From the IMG/VR virus record IMGVR_UViG_3300031746_000165, positions 1-24,447 of that record: a stretch of 24,447 nucleotides of DNA; one strand, 5' to 3'. Source of the DNA: a virus. Shown piece after piece: positions 7,101-14,817 of this stretch (its first letter is position 1; every line of letters begins with the position of its first letter). The notes beneath the pieces are model-generated. The model saw only the letters and a list, made by a program, of their open reading frames with translations. It was not told the origin of the DNA and did no database searches. A program made the translations under genes and the position numbers.

Positions 7101-9557
7101 CTGCGCGGCAATCTCGGGCGTGACTTGGAATCCCTGCTCGACTTTGCCTGCGATTGAGAGCTCGACGCGCCCTGCATCCTGCAAAGGCTTGACTGCCTTC
7201 GTGAAGAAGTCAGTCGCCTGATACTTCGCCGCCAGTTTTTCCGCGTTCGCGGGAGTAGCCAGCGTCCGAGGCGTGACGATGACTACGGCCCCGCCGCGCT
7301 GCATCACCGAGGACAGACCGGTGTCTACCGTCTTGACTCCGGCTTCGAACGCAGCTGCCTTACGCAGCGCACCTGAGAATCGGTTGAGTGCTTCCCCCTG
7401 TCCGAGCTGCCCTGCGATTGCCGAGGCAGTAACACGGTTCTTCTCTGCGCCCTTGAACGCTTCGACCAAGCTGGCCGTGATCTTGGGGTCGGAGCGCGCG
7501 GCTGCTGCAAGGTACGGCTTGAGCAACAGTTCCTCTGCCGTGGTCAGCGGCGTTTTGCCCAGCTTGGCTGCAGCTTGGGCCACGGCATCTGCCTCGTTGA
7601 ATGCCTTCTGCCCTTTCGAGAAGTAGTTGCCGTCGAGGATGCCACGCATCCTGTCGCCTTCTTCCCCGAGGTCCCGAGCGAACTTGGTGTTCGGGAACTC
7701 GGCGCGGACTGCGTCCTCTGCTGCAGAGTGTGCCCGAAACGCCTCGAACTCAACGTCTGCTGCCGGCTTGGCCCCGGTTTCGAAGATGCTTCTTGGGGTT
7801 TTGTCTGCGTCGTACACCGTCTTGTACAGACTGGCCGCCTCCATCTCCTGAGAGAGCTTGCCGCCGTACACCAGACGCACATCGCCGGGGGCCAGCTTCG
7901 TTGCGAGCTTGCTCAACCCCGGGATTGCGTCAACGTAGGAGGACGCCGCGCCCTTGAACGCGTACTTGGCCACTGCGGCCAGGTCTACTGCCCCTTCGAC
8001 AGCCTTTGTTGCCCGGGCTGCTGAGAGTCCAGCCTTGGCCCCGCCGATTGCACCCGCACCCACCGCAAGATCGCCGAGGGACAGCAGATCACCGACAAAA
8101 CCTGCGACCTGTCCGACGACTTCGTACTTCTGCATGTCCGTATCGGGGTTGTACTTGTACAAATCCCCAATTTCCTGCGTCAGTCCGCCGCCTTTAGCCA
8201 CGTTGTACAGCACATTCTCGTACAGGCCGGTGCCTTTGAACTTTTCCGGGCGTCCGGCTGACTTCTTCTCCTGCACAATGTCAGGGGTGAACGCATAGCC
8301 GACCGCTCCGGTTGCCGCGTTGATCAAAGTCATAGCAGACCGCAGCCCGTACATCGTCGGAGACTCGACAGTTGCGCCTGTCGGGTACTCTGTCTGGAAC
8401 AGGACGCCGCCTTTCACGAATCTGTCAGGCGAAGACAGGATCTCGTTCTTCTTTGCCTCGTCTTGCCACCAGTCAAGCGTCCCGTACGCCCCGCTGTTGG
8501 TCTTATTGGTGATCAGGTCGTCGATTTCCTTCTCGGTGTAGGGCCGGGCCGCCGCTCGGGTGGGCGGAGCAACTGCCCCACGCCGTCCGTCCACGTCTCC
8601 GCCGCCGGTTGCGGCCGGAGTGAAGGTCTGCTTGCGCAACGCTGCACGATCTTCCGCTTGGCGTATGCCGAGGTCGACGTCGTTCTTCGCTTTGAGGAAC
8701 GCCATCTGTCCGGGCTCGAGATTGGGCACCGACCCGGTAGTAGTCTGCCGAGACAGGGCGATGCTCAGCGGATCCTTGCTGACAGACACGCCTGCATCCT
8801 TGCCCATCGTGGCAGGGTCTTGCGTGATGGTCGGACCTTTTCCCTGCAACTGCGGGCCCAGTCCCTTGAGCTGCCGCGACATGTCATTGAAGATGTCTTC
8901 GCTGTTCATGCTCGGGTTCAGGTCACGGATGCGCTTGTATGCGGCACGCATCCCGGAGAAGTTCGACCGCTCTGCCTGCTGCTCCGCCGTGGGCAGGTCA
9001 CGAATGCTCTTCTCGAACTCCACTGCATCGAAGGGTTCCTCGACTGCCTTCGGCGCACGAATCTGCGGGCGCATCGTCTCTTCGAACAGGGATACACCAG
9101 GAGGAAGCGGCGCATTCTCTGCATACAGAGACGGCTTCATGCCCGCAACGATAGGCAGGCCGGGCGCGAGCACGGCCTTCACGGAGTTGATTGCAGTGTT
9201 GACACCGGGGCGGTCGACTGACGTGTAAGGGACAGTCGCCCCGGCAAAGCTGCCGACGTACATCGGCTGCTTGCGCTGGTTCATCTCTTCGTCAACCTGC
9301 CGCGAGATCTCGTCGTCAGACACCGGGCCCACAGCCCGTGCCCGTTGCCGAAGGGTCAACTCCTTGCGCAGTTCGTCCTCGGCCCGCGTGAGTTCGTTGA
9401 CATCAGTGGGCAATGACACGATTTGCCGTGCCTGCCTGTTCGCTTCTGTGGCTCCGGGCACCGGGGCGGGCACGGTTACAGGAGGCGCAGGCTTCCCGTA
9501 GGTTTTGCTCTTTGCGCGGATGCTTTGGGCGTATGCGTCACGTTCGGCCGGGGTCAT
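4137..9557 (-). CDS. Giant internal virion (ejection) protein, T7 gp16-position
   Basis: This 1806-aa protein is the largest gene here and is expected to sit inside the capsid and enter the host with the DNA. The N-terminus is charged and proline-rich. A glycine/alanine hydrophobic stretch lies at about residues 478-515 (FVGDLLSLGDLAVGAGAIGG), a helical middle follows, and another hydrophobic patch sits near 1315-1340 (YYYSILSLAPAFHGV). A conserved-looking block lies at about 1440-1530 (WTDNMWRMESVTGALRNG, SLFDYGTLTVPEQFF, FFVFYNYFRQSV); this LFDY-x-LT-x-E-pFxxYxR pattern is known from very large phage internal and polyvalent proteins. It follows the 751-aa gene by 11 bases with TAGGAG in the gap. 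Unlike T7 gp16 (1318 aa), I see no lytic transglycosylase signature. The class is fairly sure; enzymatic roles are unknown. Confidence 0.82.
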   Translation of the reverse strand: MTPAERDAYAQSIRAKSKTYGKPAPPVTVPAPVPGATEANRQARQIVSLPTDVNELTRAEDELRKELTLRQRARAVGPVSDDEISRQVDEEMNQRKQPMYVGSFAGATVPYTSVDRPGVNTAINSVKAVLAPGLPIVAGMKPSLYAENAPLPPGVSLFEETMRPQIRAPKAVEEPFDAVEFEKSIRDLPTAEQQAERSNFSGMRAAYKRIRDLNPSMNSEDIFNDMSRQLKGLGPQLQGKGPTITQDPATMGKDAGVSVSKDPLSIALSRQTTTGSVPNLEPGQMAFLKAKNDVDLGIRQAEDRAALRKQTFTPAATGGGDVDGRRGAVAPPTRAAARPYTEKEIDDLITNKTNSGAYGTLDWWQDEAKKNEILSSPDRFVKGGVLFQTEYPTGATVESPTMYGLRSAMTLINAATGAVGYAFTPDIVQEKKSAGRPEKFKGTGLYENVLYNVAKGGGLTQEIGDLYKYNPDTDMQKYEVVGQVAGFVGDLLSLGDLAVGAGAIGGAKAGLSAARATKAVEGAVDLAAVAKYAFKGAASSYVDAIPGLSKLATKLAPGDVRLVYGGKLSQEMEAASLYKTVYDADKTPRSIFETGAKPAADVEFEAFRAHSAAEDAVRAEFPNTKFARDLGEEGDRMRGILDGNYFSKGQKAFNEADAVAQAAAKLGKTPLTTAEELLLKPYLAAAARSDPKITASLVEAFKGAEKNRVTASAIAGQLGQGEALNRFSGALRKAAAFEAGVKTVDTGLSSVMQRGGAVVIVTPRTLATPANAEKLAAKYQATDFFTKAVKPLQDAGRVELSIAGKVEQGFQVTPEIAAQLTAAANEARLSGHITEAVQTQVLKNIEAGVVTAADIRTLAYDQLDTLALAEQKGVQSRALAEVGKPAEGRGLGPTRATTIAQQRRAQELTSDLPLMFRRTTNELLDSSDRLGPIISPVQKQIIADARGKVSALDRTLRDDYRRLGKDAGFAESYGLRLDASSTEKIIALGQGTTNSAGGKAYATALIDSLIYGSKDQSPWVRAFSGQYLYGEQILSSTREYTALIDKLADMTPQRLAESLDEVFAEVQKMVSTTVNTRITDAGGRVLAVPKTLKSEALAVAYARTRANEIIADAAVKLIPERPMALTDLSRTVIDELTRIAGGKDEGLKFFYDMVKKEAASPGYWDDLLKRTFVDGDPVLGPALDDLISKTTSLDPETAAQLSRALENRFLAEFKGDAPAGLLEDVTTHVDLMKSEGLLADNRIDEALQRVDDLYTGKLDASKLALPAIAERIKADLGSEAKYSQLLKELAKLSDIAHDGNISAGRAVRVVRQMINAYHSFYYYSILSLAPAFHGVNNLSAPAIAYFTTGRLSNPLRTPEAANILLLGSRYADPAKRLVPVVTDALGNVYTRGDLYDLALRSGVFRSQMEAAVSGDFINEANKLMGTEKLMGMEGKALTTGLQARRALTTGPRELLADPIATWTDNMWRMESVTGALRNGKTIEEALSVGKKSLFDYGTLTVPEQFFSTNFFVFYNYFRQSVVQFMRNAVANPERITRMIRATTQPSRIAIGDQNYNDLSFYAAPELGTTRIVGRYDTASSNKIGSSMQLPMMPDADALNIAGALFTDPWSWVAGPTAEGRNRVFTEGALAKRLGPLTKMAIAIPASDTPLDDLLEVKLAQNRLMPEHIALLMTSNEAAGTAFLNYFNAKTVDASPSENAYKGKAFVVSDEDFARYKKYINAMQVGGISRIWNDYGKIAGGSDLTGAYPAGIVEQMLDAIGAAKFKGAEMPEAVQRKAIQSRTTVTEKEASELKKERQPKREIDKRK

Positions 9558-9568
9558 GCAGTAGGCTC

Positions 9569-11824
9569 CTACGGGTTGGTGGCGTCGTGATTCGCAATCG
9601 CCGTAGCAAGCACGATCTCTACTGCACGGTTGCGCGCTTCGGGGTCAGCCTGATACGCGCTCTTCAAGGTAGTCACGGTATGCTGGACACTGAAGCCCTT
9701 GGCCTTGTCCGCAGTGTAGTACGCCGTGGCTTCCTTTCCAACCTTGCTGGCAACGACGCGGCTTAGGCGGTCGGGCTGCTTGGCCAAAGTCAGAGCAGCG
9801 GTCATCCGCTGATCCATCCACTGCGTCTCGGGGGTGGCAGGCCCCTTGTTGATGCCCGCCCCGCGTACGGCTTTGACATCGGCCGCAGCCTTCGACTCTG
9901 CTGCTGCGCGCTGTGCTTTGCTGATCGCCAGGTTCGTCCCACCGGTGATCATGCCGGGGGTCTCGTTCTGCTGCTGCAGCATGGCACGAGACTCGGGCGT
10001 GCCGAACACAGGAGAGCGAGGAGCCGCGTCCGCAGCGGACGGGCCTGCTACCGGGATCGACGGAGGCAGCACGCCTTCAGGCCTTACGCCCATCGACGCA
10101 GGGGGCGCGCCAGCGAGGCGTGCAGCCATCGATGGGATCGGAGCTGCAGTCTGGGTCGGAACGTAGACCGGACGCGGCACAGAGGGCCGCACACCGGGCG
10201 CAACGAGGTCTGCTGTGGGTACGCTTGAGCCACTAAAACCCTGTGACATCATCGAGTCGATCAACTCTGTGTCCTGCGCGCGTCGGCCGAGGACAGCTTC
10301 CAGTTCAGCCCGGCGGTCTGCTACCTGCTGACGACGTGCGTTCGCCGCGACCGCACTCTCGGTTGCGTCTGCTGCTCGAAGCATAGCTTCGTCTTCGGGG
10401 GACAGAACATTGGTCACGTTGTCGGGCGCTTCGCTCTCGGGGCGAGTACCGATATCGGGCTCGTAGTTAGCTCCCCGCACTGGAGGCGTGTACGCAATAC
10501 CCTCGGCACTGGCCGGAGGCGGAGTGTAGGTTGGGCGCGGGACAGGCTGTGGCTGCGGTGCCGGCGTGCTCGGCATGTTGGCTATGCCTGCGGATACCCC
10601 GGCAGGCAGCTGTGCTACCCGGACAGGAGACGGGGCCTCCATAGCCGGGGCAGCTGCGGTTGGGGCAGCCCCGACAGCAGCGGGCGGACTCGCACCCTGC
10701 GCACGGTACTGCGCGATCAACGCCTGCTGCTCTTCGGGCTTCATGTTGTAGATGCCCTGCATCACGTTGCGCTGACGGTACGAGGGGTACGCGTTGGTCG
10801 GACCAAAGCGCCCGGCGTTGATGTCGCGGACACGGGTGATGTAGTCAGGCAGGCTCAACGTCGGAGCGGTCGGGTCTTTCAGCGCTTCGATCTGCAGCTG
10901 GATGGCAGCGTTGACTTCGTCCGCCGTCGCCGTGGCCGGGGCTGCAACCACAGGCACGCCAGGCATCTCGCCCAACGTGGGGCGTTTGGTGACCTGAGTA
11001 GCACCTTCTCGGCGGGACGAGGACTGACGCGACGAAGATGAAGAACCTCCGCCTGAACCCCCTGTCGCTTCAGGGGACGTGAGAGTGAAATAGCTGTCTG
11101 TGATGTCGCCGTGGCCAGAAGCGTTGAGTTCGTCGATGACATCAGCGCGGGCCTGATCGGCATCCACGGCGCTGCTGGTGCGCTGCGCGGTCATTGAGTC
11201 GACCAACGCTTTGTTCTGGTTGTCAGTGTCTGCCTGCTCGGTAGACGGGAGCTTGCCCGCTTGGCGCGCGGTCTTGAGGGCCGTTGCCTTCTCTGCGGTA
11301 CTCGATCCGGTTGCGGATGCAGTGCCTACCTCAGCCTCTTCCGCAGGGGTCAAGCGAAGTCCACCTCCCGCTCCGCCCCCGCCCCCGCCGCGCCCGGCCG
11401 TAGTGCCCGACGACTTGCCTGAGCTCTGTGAAGTGCTGCCTCCGGACAACGTCATCGTGTCCGCCTTGGCCTTCGCGTAGTCCAGCGCGAGACGCTGACG
11501 ATCTGTAGCTTCGCGCAGTGCTGCGATGTTCGCTGCGTCGGTAGCCTTCAACCGGCCCGCTGCGACGTCGAGCTTCATCTGTTCGAGCTCGTCGCGCCGC
11601 TTGGCCAACGACTCCACCTTTGCTTGGTACTGCTTCATCTCCATCTCATACTGGCCGATGGTATTCTTCATCTCCATGTCGGCTTGCTTCTTCGCCAGCT
11701 CGTAGTTTTCAGCCCGCTGCTTCGTGAAGATCTGCGAGATCTGATAAGCGTACGTGTCCTTGTAGTTCTTCATCGCATCCGGGGACACGAGGAAAACACC
11801 TTTGCTAACCTGGGAGATTGCCAT
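9569..11824 (-). CDS. Internal virion protein, T7 gp15-position
   Basis: This 751-aa protein is close in size to T7 gp15 (747 aa) and sits between the 231-aa and 1806-aa genes, as gp15 sits between gp14 and gp16. Residues 15-125 form a long charged coiled coil (EMKNTIGQYEMEMKQYQAK, VESLAKRRDELEQMKLD). It is followed by a Gly/Ser linker (about 128-155), a serine-rich stretch near 260-275, long Pro/Ala-rich segments (about 375-470 and 545-620), and a helical C-terminus. The low complexity suggests a flexible protein that can unfold for ejection. The ATG follows directly after the TAA of the 231-aa gene. Assignment rests on order, size and composition rather than a sequence motif. Confidence 0.72.
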   Translation of the reverse strand: MAISQVSKGVFLVSPDAMKNYKDTYAYQISQIFTKQRAENYELAKKQADMEMKNTIGQYEMEMKQYQAKVESLAKRRDELEQMKLDVAAGRLKATDAANIAALREATDRQRLALDYAKAKADTMTLSGGSTSQSSGKSSGTTAGRGGGGGGAGGGLRLTPAEEAEVGTASATGSSTAEKATALKTARQAGKLPSTEQADTDNQNKALVDSMTAQRTSSAVDADQARADVIDELNASGHGDITDSYFTLTSPEATGGSGGGSSSSSRQSSSRREGATQVTKRPTLGEMPGVPVVAAPATATADEVNAAIQLQIEALKDPTAPTLSLPDYITRVRDINAGRFGPTNAYPSYRQRNVMQGIYNMKPEEQQALIAQYRAQGASPPAAVGAAPTAAAPAMEAPSPVRVAQLPAGVSAGIANMPSTPAPQPQPVPRPTYTPPPASAEGIAYTPPVRGANYEPDIGTRPESEAPDNVTNVLSPEDEAMLRAADATESAVAANARRQQVADRRAELEAVLGRRAQDTELIDSMMSQGFSGSSVPTADLVAPGVRPSVPRPVYVPTQTAAPIPSMAARLAGAPPASMGVRPEGVLPPSIPVAGPSAADAAPRSPVFGTPESRAMLQQQNETPGMITGGTNLAISKAQRAAAESKAAADVKAVRGAGINKGPATPETQWMDQRMTAALTLAKQPDRLSRVVASKVGKEATAYYTADKAKGFSVQHTVTTLKSAYQADPEARNRAVEIVLATAIANHDATNP

Positions 11825-12520
11825 TTAGTTCTTTCCTCCGCCGAGCATTTCGAGGTACTTCGCTGCGTCCGGGTTGCGCCCGACGTAAGACATCAGTCCG
11901 GCCGCGTCTTCCGTGGACATGTTCATCTGCTTTGCGAAGCCTTGAATCTCAGCCTGCGTGGGCTGCTTGCCCTGCTGTGACACGGTCTGGTTGGCCTGCT
12001 CGAACATACCAGCGAGGCCGCCGGTCAGCGCGCCGAGGCCCGCCTGAAGTGCGTCCTGCTTCGCCTGCGATGCGGCGGCAACGCGTGCTTGGATCTCGTC
12101 CTCGAGCTCGCGCTTACGCTGCAGGTTCTGCCCCTCCACGTTCTGCGACACTCCGGCCGCAGCCTTGGCTGCTGCCTCGGCGAGCTGAGCCTGCTGCAAC
12201 GCTGCCGTCCCCGCACCGCTGGCCATGCCCGCTGCCCCTACGGCGCGAGACTGGGCCTGCGCCTGCTGGAGCTGGCTTCCGATCTGGTTTGTACCTGCCG
12301 TGTACATGGACTGCTTCTCTGCCTCGGTCAGACCGAGAGTGCCCAGGTCCTGCTGCCGCCGCAGGGCGGCGAGGCGCCTCTCGTTCTCCTTCTCCGCGTC
12401 CGTCTTGATGATGGCGGGAAGCGCTTCGAGCACGCCTCCGGCCACCGTGCCGATAGCGGAGCCGATGGGCCCGCCTGCCAGCCCGACAATACCACCGAGG
12501 GTTGAACCGATGCCTGCCAT
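11825..12520 (-). CDS. Internal virion protein, T7 gp14-like
   Basis: This 231-aa protein (T7 gp14 is 196 aa) starts with a glycine-rich hydrophobic region at residues 1-38 (GIGSTLGGIVGLAGGPIGSA, VAGGVLEALPAII) that could insert into a membrane. A charged helix follows (40-60, EKENERRLAALRRQQD), then a long Gln/Ala-rich helical region (75-175) and a second Gly/Ala stretch near 180-195. In T7 the gp14 protein forms a channel in the outer membrane for DNA entry; the same role is inferred here from composition and gene order. A TAGGAG site precedes the ATG. Confidence 0.72.
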   Translation of the reverse strand: MAGIGSTLGGIVGLAGGPIGSAIGTVAGGVLEALPAIIKTDAEKENERRLAALRRQQDLGTLGLTEAEKQSMYTAGTNQIGSQLQQAQAQSRAVGAAGMASGAGTAALQQAQLAEAAAKAAAGVSQNVEGQNLQRKRELEDEIQARVAAASQAKQDALQAGLGALTGGLAGMFEQANQTVSQQGKQPTQAEIQGFAKQMNMSTEDAAGLMSYVGRNPDAAKYLEMLGGGKN

Positions 12521-12529
12521 GATGAACTC

Positions 12530-13318
12530 CTATTCCTGAATGATGAACGCAGCTTTGCGGTGGAAGACTTCGACCTCGGACATGAGGACCTTGATGTGGC
12601 CTCTGTCGCAGCGAGGGTTCATTGCTACGTAGAAGTGATGGACACCGGCGGGCAAGTTGGTGAACCCGATACGCTGGCAGTACCAGCGACGGCTGTAGAA
12701 GCCGACCGCGCCGGGGTCTCCGACGCTAGCCCCTCCGACCGTGACGTTGCCGCTGTTGTTGGCGTCACCGGGGAACACGGTAGGGTCGACGGTGACGAAG
12801 CTCGGCCCGTCGTCTTCTGTGAAGCTGTGGCCCTTCGTGCAGAGTTCAATGTCCGAGATACGAAGAACGTCGCCTTCCGTGTGCCCGACGTAGCCGGGAT
12901 TCCGGTTGCGGTGCTGTTCAAGTTGGTAGTTCGCGTCACCCACGCCGAGGTAGGCAACGCTGAACAGCACGTCGGCGGGACGCTCGAGCACGATGCGCTT
13001 GCCCGACTCCGGCATGATTTGGTAGGGGTTGCCTCCCAGCATGTCGTACGGCTTGATGTGCGCGCTGAAGTACCGCTCGTTCACGCGGAGCAGGTCGATA
13101 AACTGCGTGTACATGTCGCCTGTCGTGAACTGGAAGTCGGGCGTGACGTTGAAGAACTCTCCCCGCACGATGTCCGTAGTGTCCACAGCGGCCAGGGTGA
13201 TGTCAGCCTGCACGATGCCGACGTTCAGGTACGTCCGAAGAGCCGTGTTGTTCTGAGACAGCGCCGCCCCCGTCATCGGGGTGTTGGCTACGAAGACGTT
13301 GGGCGGGGTGAACGACAT
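12530..13318 (-). CDS. Virion-associated beta-rich protein, third of three
   Basis: This 262-aa protein starts MSFTPPNVFVANTPMTGAAL and has an early LSQNNTALRTYLN segment, like the NxN helical linkers near the start of many phage fibre and appendage proteins. The rest is beta-type: ITLAAVDTTDIVRGEFFNV, RPADVLFSVAYLGVG, and a closing IKVLMSEVEVFHRKAAFIIQ. It shares size, position and general make-up with the two genes before it. The ATG overlaps the upstream TAA by one base (TAATG). It is likely a tail or head appendage subunit, possibly host-contacting; no family is recognised. Confidence 0.66.
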   Translation of the reverse strand: MSFTPPNVFVANTPMTGAALSQNNTALRTYLNVGIVQADITLAAVDTTDIVRGEFFNVTPDFQFTTGDMYTQFIDLLRVNERYFSAHIKPYDMLGGNPYQIMPESGKRIVLERPADVLFSVAYLGVGDANYQLEQHRNRNPGYVGHTEGDVLRISDIELCTKGHSFTEDDGPSFVTVDPTVFPGDANNSGNVTVGGASVGDPGAVGFYSRRWYCQRIGFTNLPAGVHHFYVAMNPRCDRGHIKVLMSEVEVFHRKAAFIIQE

Positions 13319-14073
13319 TAGTTTCTCACCATAGCACAGACCATCGTCGCTTCTTTGAGCACGATTCCGGCCAGGGTGGCATTGTCAGATACCCGTGCCC
13401 GCAGCTCCACCGCCTTGATGCCGTTCGCTATGTTGGTCAGGAAGCCGCTGATGCTGCATCGCATGCGCTTCGTCGGGTGAGTCAAAGCGTATTCTTGAAC
13501 GTTCACGTAATCAGCCACGCCGGGAGCCGCAACGGCGGTGACATTAGTGATGTCGAACGTCGTGTAGTTGGTGACCGAGTAGCCCCACTCGCAGGTGCTG
13601 ACTTCGACCCATACGTTAGAGTCGTTGAGGTAGTAGAGCTTCAAGTAGAAGGTGTCGTTATCCGCGTTCATGTACGCGGGCAGGACAATGCCTCCGATAG
13701 GATCCTCGTTGTAACCAATGACGTCGTCCAAGTTGATGTCCGCATGGATACGGAGCAGTTCATAGGGGCGCTCCCACACCAGGTTCGGGACGAAGTTGAT
13801 CCGCACGGGGTCGGTCCCGCCGAGGTTGATAGTGACGTGCGTCTCCGACGACACGGTGAACGACCCAACGGAGTTGCAGAACGTCCCCATGTCTGTCGTC
13901 CACACGGCGGCGTTCGCCGTGATATCGACGTGCTCTTGCGACACCCACTCAGTCTGAGTGTTGTTGCTGTCGAGCGACACAGTGTTCGACGCGATGGCGG
14001 TGTACGTAAGGTTCGCCGCCGCAGCAGTAGCTACGACACCATTGAGGGCAGGAGTAGTTGTGATGATGCTCAT
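13318..14073 (-). CDS. Virion-associated beta-rich protein, second of three
   Basis: This 251-aa protein begins MSIITTTPALNGVVATAAAA and continues with TVSLDSNNTQTEWVSQEHVD. Repeated beta strands follow (SFTVSSETHVTINLGG, DTFYLKLYYLNDSNVWVEV, YTTFDITNVTAVAAPG). It has no TM segment. An AGG-type site lies before the ATG, and the end overlaps the next gene by one base (TAATG). The Thr/Val/Asn-rich composition and place after the nozzle gene suggest an appendage or fibre subunit. No family is recognised. Confidence 0.66.
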   Translation of the reverse strand: MSIITTTPALNGVVATAAAANLTYTAIASNTVSLDSNNTQTEWVSQEHVDITANAAVWTTDMGTFCNSVGSFTVSSETHVTINLGGTDPVRINFVPNLVWERPYELLRIHADINLDDVIGYNEDPIGGIVLPAYMNADNDTFYLKLYYLNDSNVWVEVSTCEWGYSVTNYTTFDITNVTAVAAPGVADYVNVQEYALTHPTKRMRCSISGFLTNIANGIKAVELRARVSDNATLAGIVLKEATMVCAMVRN

Positions 14074-14076
14074 GTC

Positions 14077-14817
14077 TTACCTGTACTGGTTACGGCACCA
14101 CAGCAGGCGGTGCTCGAGGCCGATTGGAAACACTTGATTCACGCCGATATCGTAGATTACTCCTGACGAAAACACATACTCCTCGTTCTTGTAGTCGATG
14201 AGCCAGCGCACGTCGATGTGGACGGGTCCGCTCTTGACCGGCGTTGCATACGGAATGGTGTAAGTGAACCGCCCGAGTGCAATGTAGAGCGGACCGGTAC
14301 GCGCAACAAGGACGTCGTTGACAAAGACCCCAAGCTCACCTTTGTGCTGGTCTCTTACTATTTCAATCCAACCCGCAGCCGGTGTCGTGAGGGAGTTGTA
14401 GTAGAACAAGAAGTAGGACTGACGGTGCGTGAAGTCAACGACAGCTTCCCCCTTGAGCATCCCTTCTTGCGCGACGAAGTCCAGCACCCACCCGCTGCGG
14501 TTAGCGGCGAAGGCGGAGGACTCGAAGGCGTTCCATCCCAGCGTCCATTCTTCTACGTTAATGTAGTAGGTGTTGCACGCCTCGGCGACGTAGTACGCCT
14601 GCGATGGGTAGACGTAGTTCTTCTGCGCCGGAGGGCCGACGATGTTGGTGTACGCCGGGGGTACAAGCTGTGCACGTCCGACCGAATCCAACGGCATGTT
14701 GTTCTGGTCGAGACTCCCGTTCAGCTCCCCCACGGCCTGATTGATCTCGTCGTTCTGGGGGTCAACGAGGATGATGTCGCCTGCAAGCTGAGGTCCGACA
14801 GTGTATTGGCGTGCCAT
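14077..14817 (-). CDS. Virion-associated beta-rich protein, first of three
   Basis: This 246-aa protein begins MARQYTVGPQLAGDIILVDP. A longer open frame reaches 14991, but the ATG at 14817 forms a one-base TAATG overlap with the nozzle gene's stop, and the upstream extension is antisense-like junk (HVDQVQDHVHRRHCED), so 14817 is taken as the start. Residues 28-45 (DEINQAVGELNGSLDQNNMP) resemble the NxxLDxNN linkers near the start of phage fibre-type proteins. The rest is beta-rich and aromatic (WTLGWNAF, SYFLFYYNSL, FTYTIPYATPV). It is a probable virion surface subunit attached to or near the nozzle. Confidence 0.7.
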   Translation of the reverse strand: MARQYTVGPQLAGDIILVDPQNDEINQAVGELNGSLDQNNMPLDSVGRAQLVPPAYTNIVGPPAQKNYVYPSQAYYVAEACNTYYINVEEWTLGWNAFESSAFAANRSGWVLDFVAQEGMLKGEAVVDFTHRQSYFLFYYNSLTTPAAGWIEIVRDQHKGELGVFVNDVLVARTGPLYIALGRFTYTIPYATPVKSGPVHIDVRWLIDYKNEEYVFSSGVIYDIGVNQVFPIGLEHRLLWCRNQYR

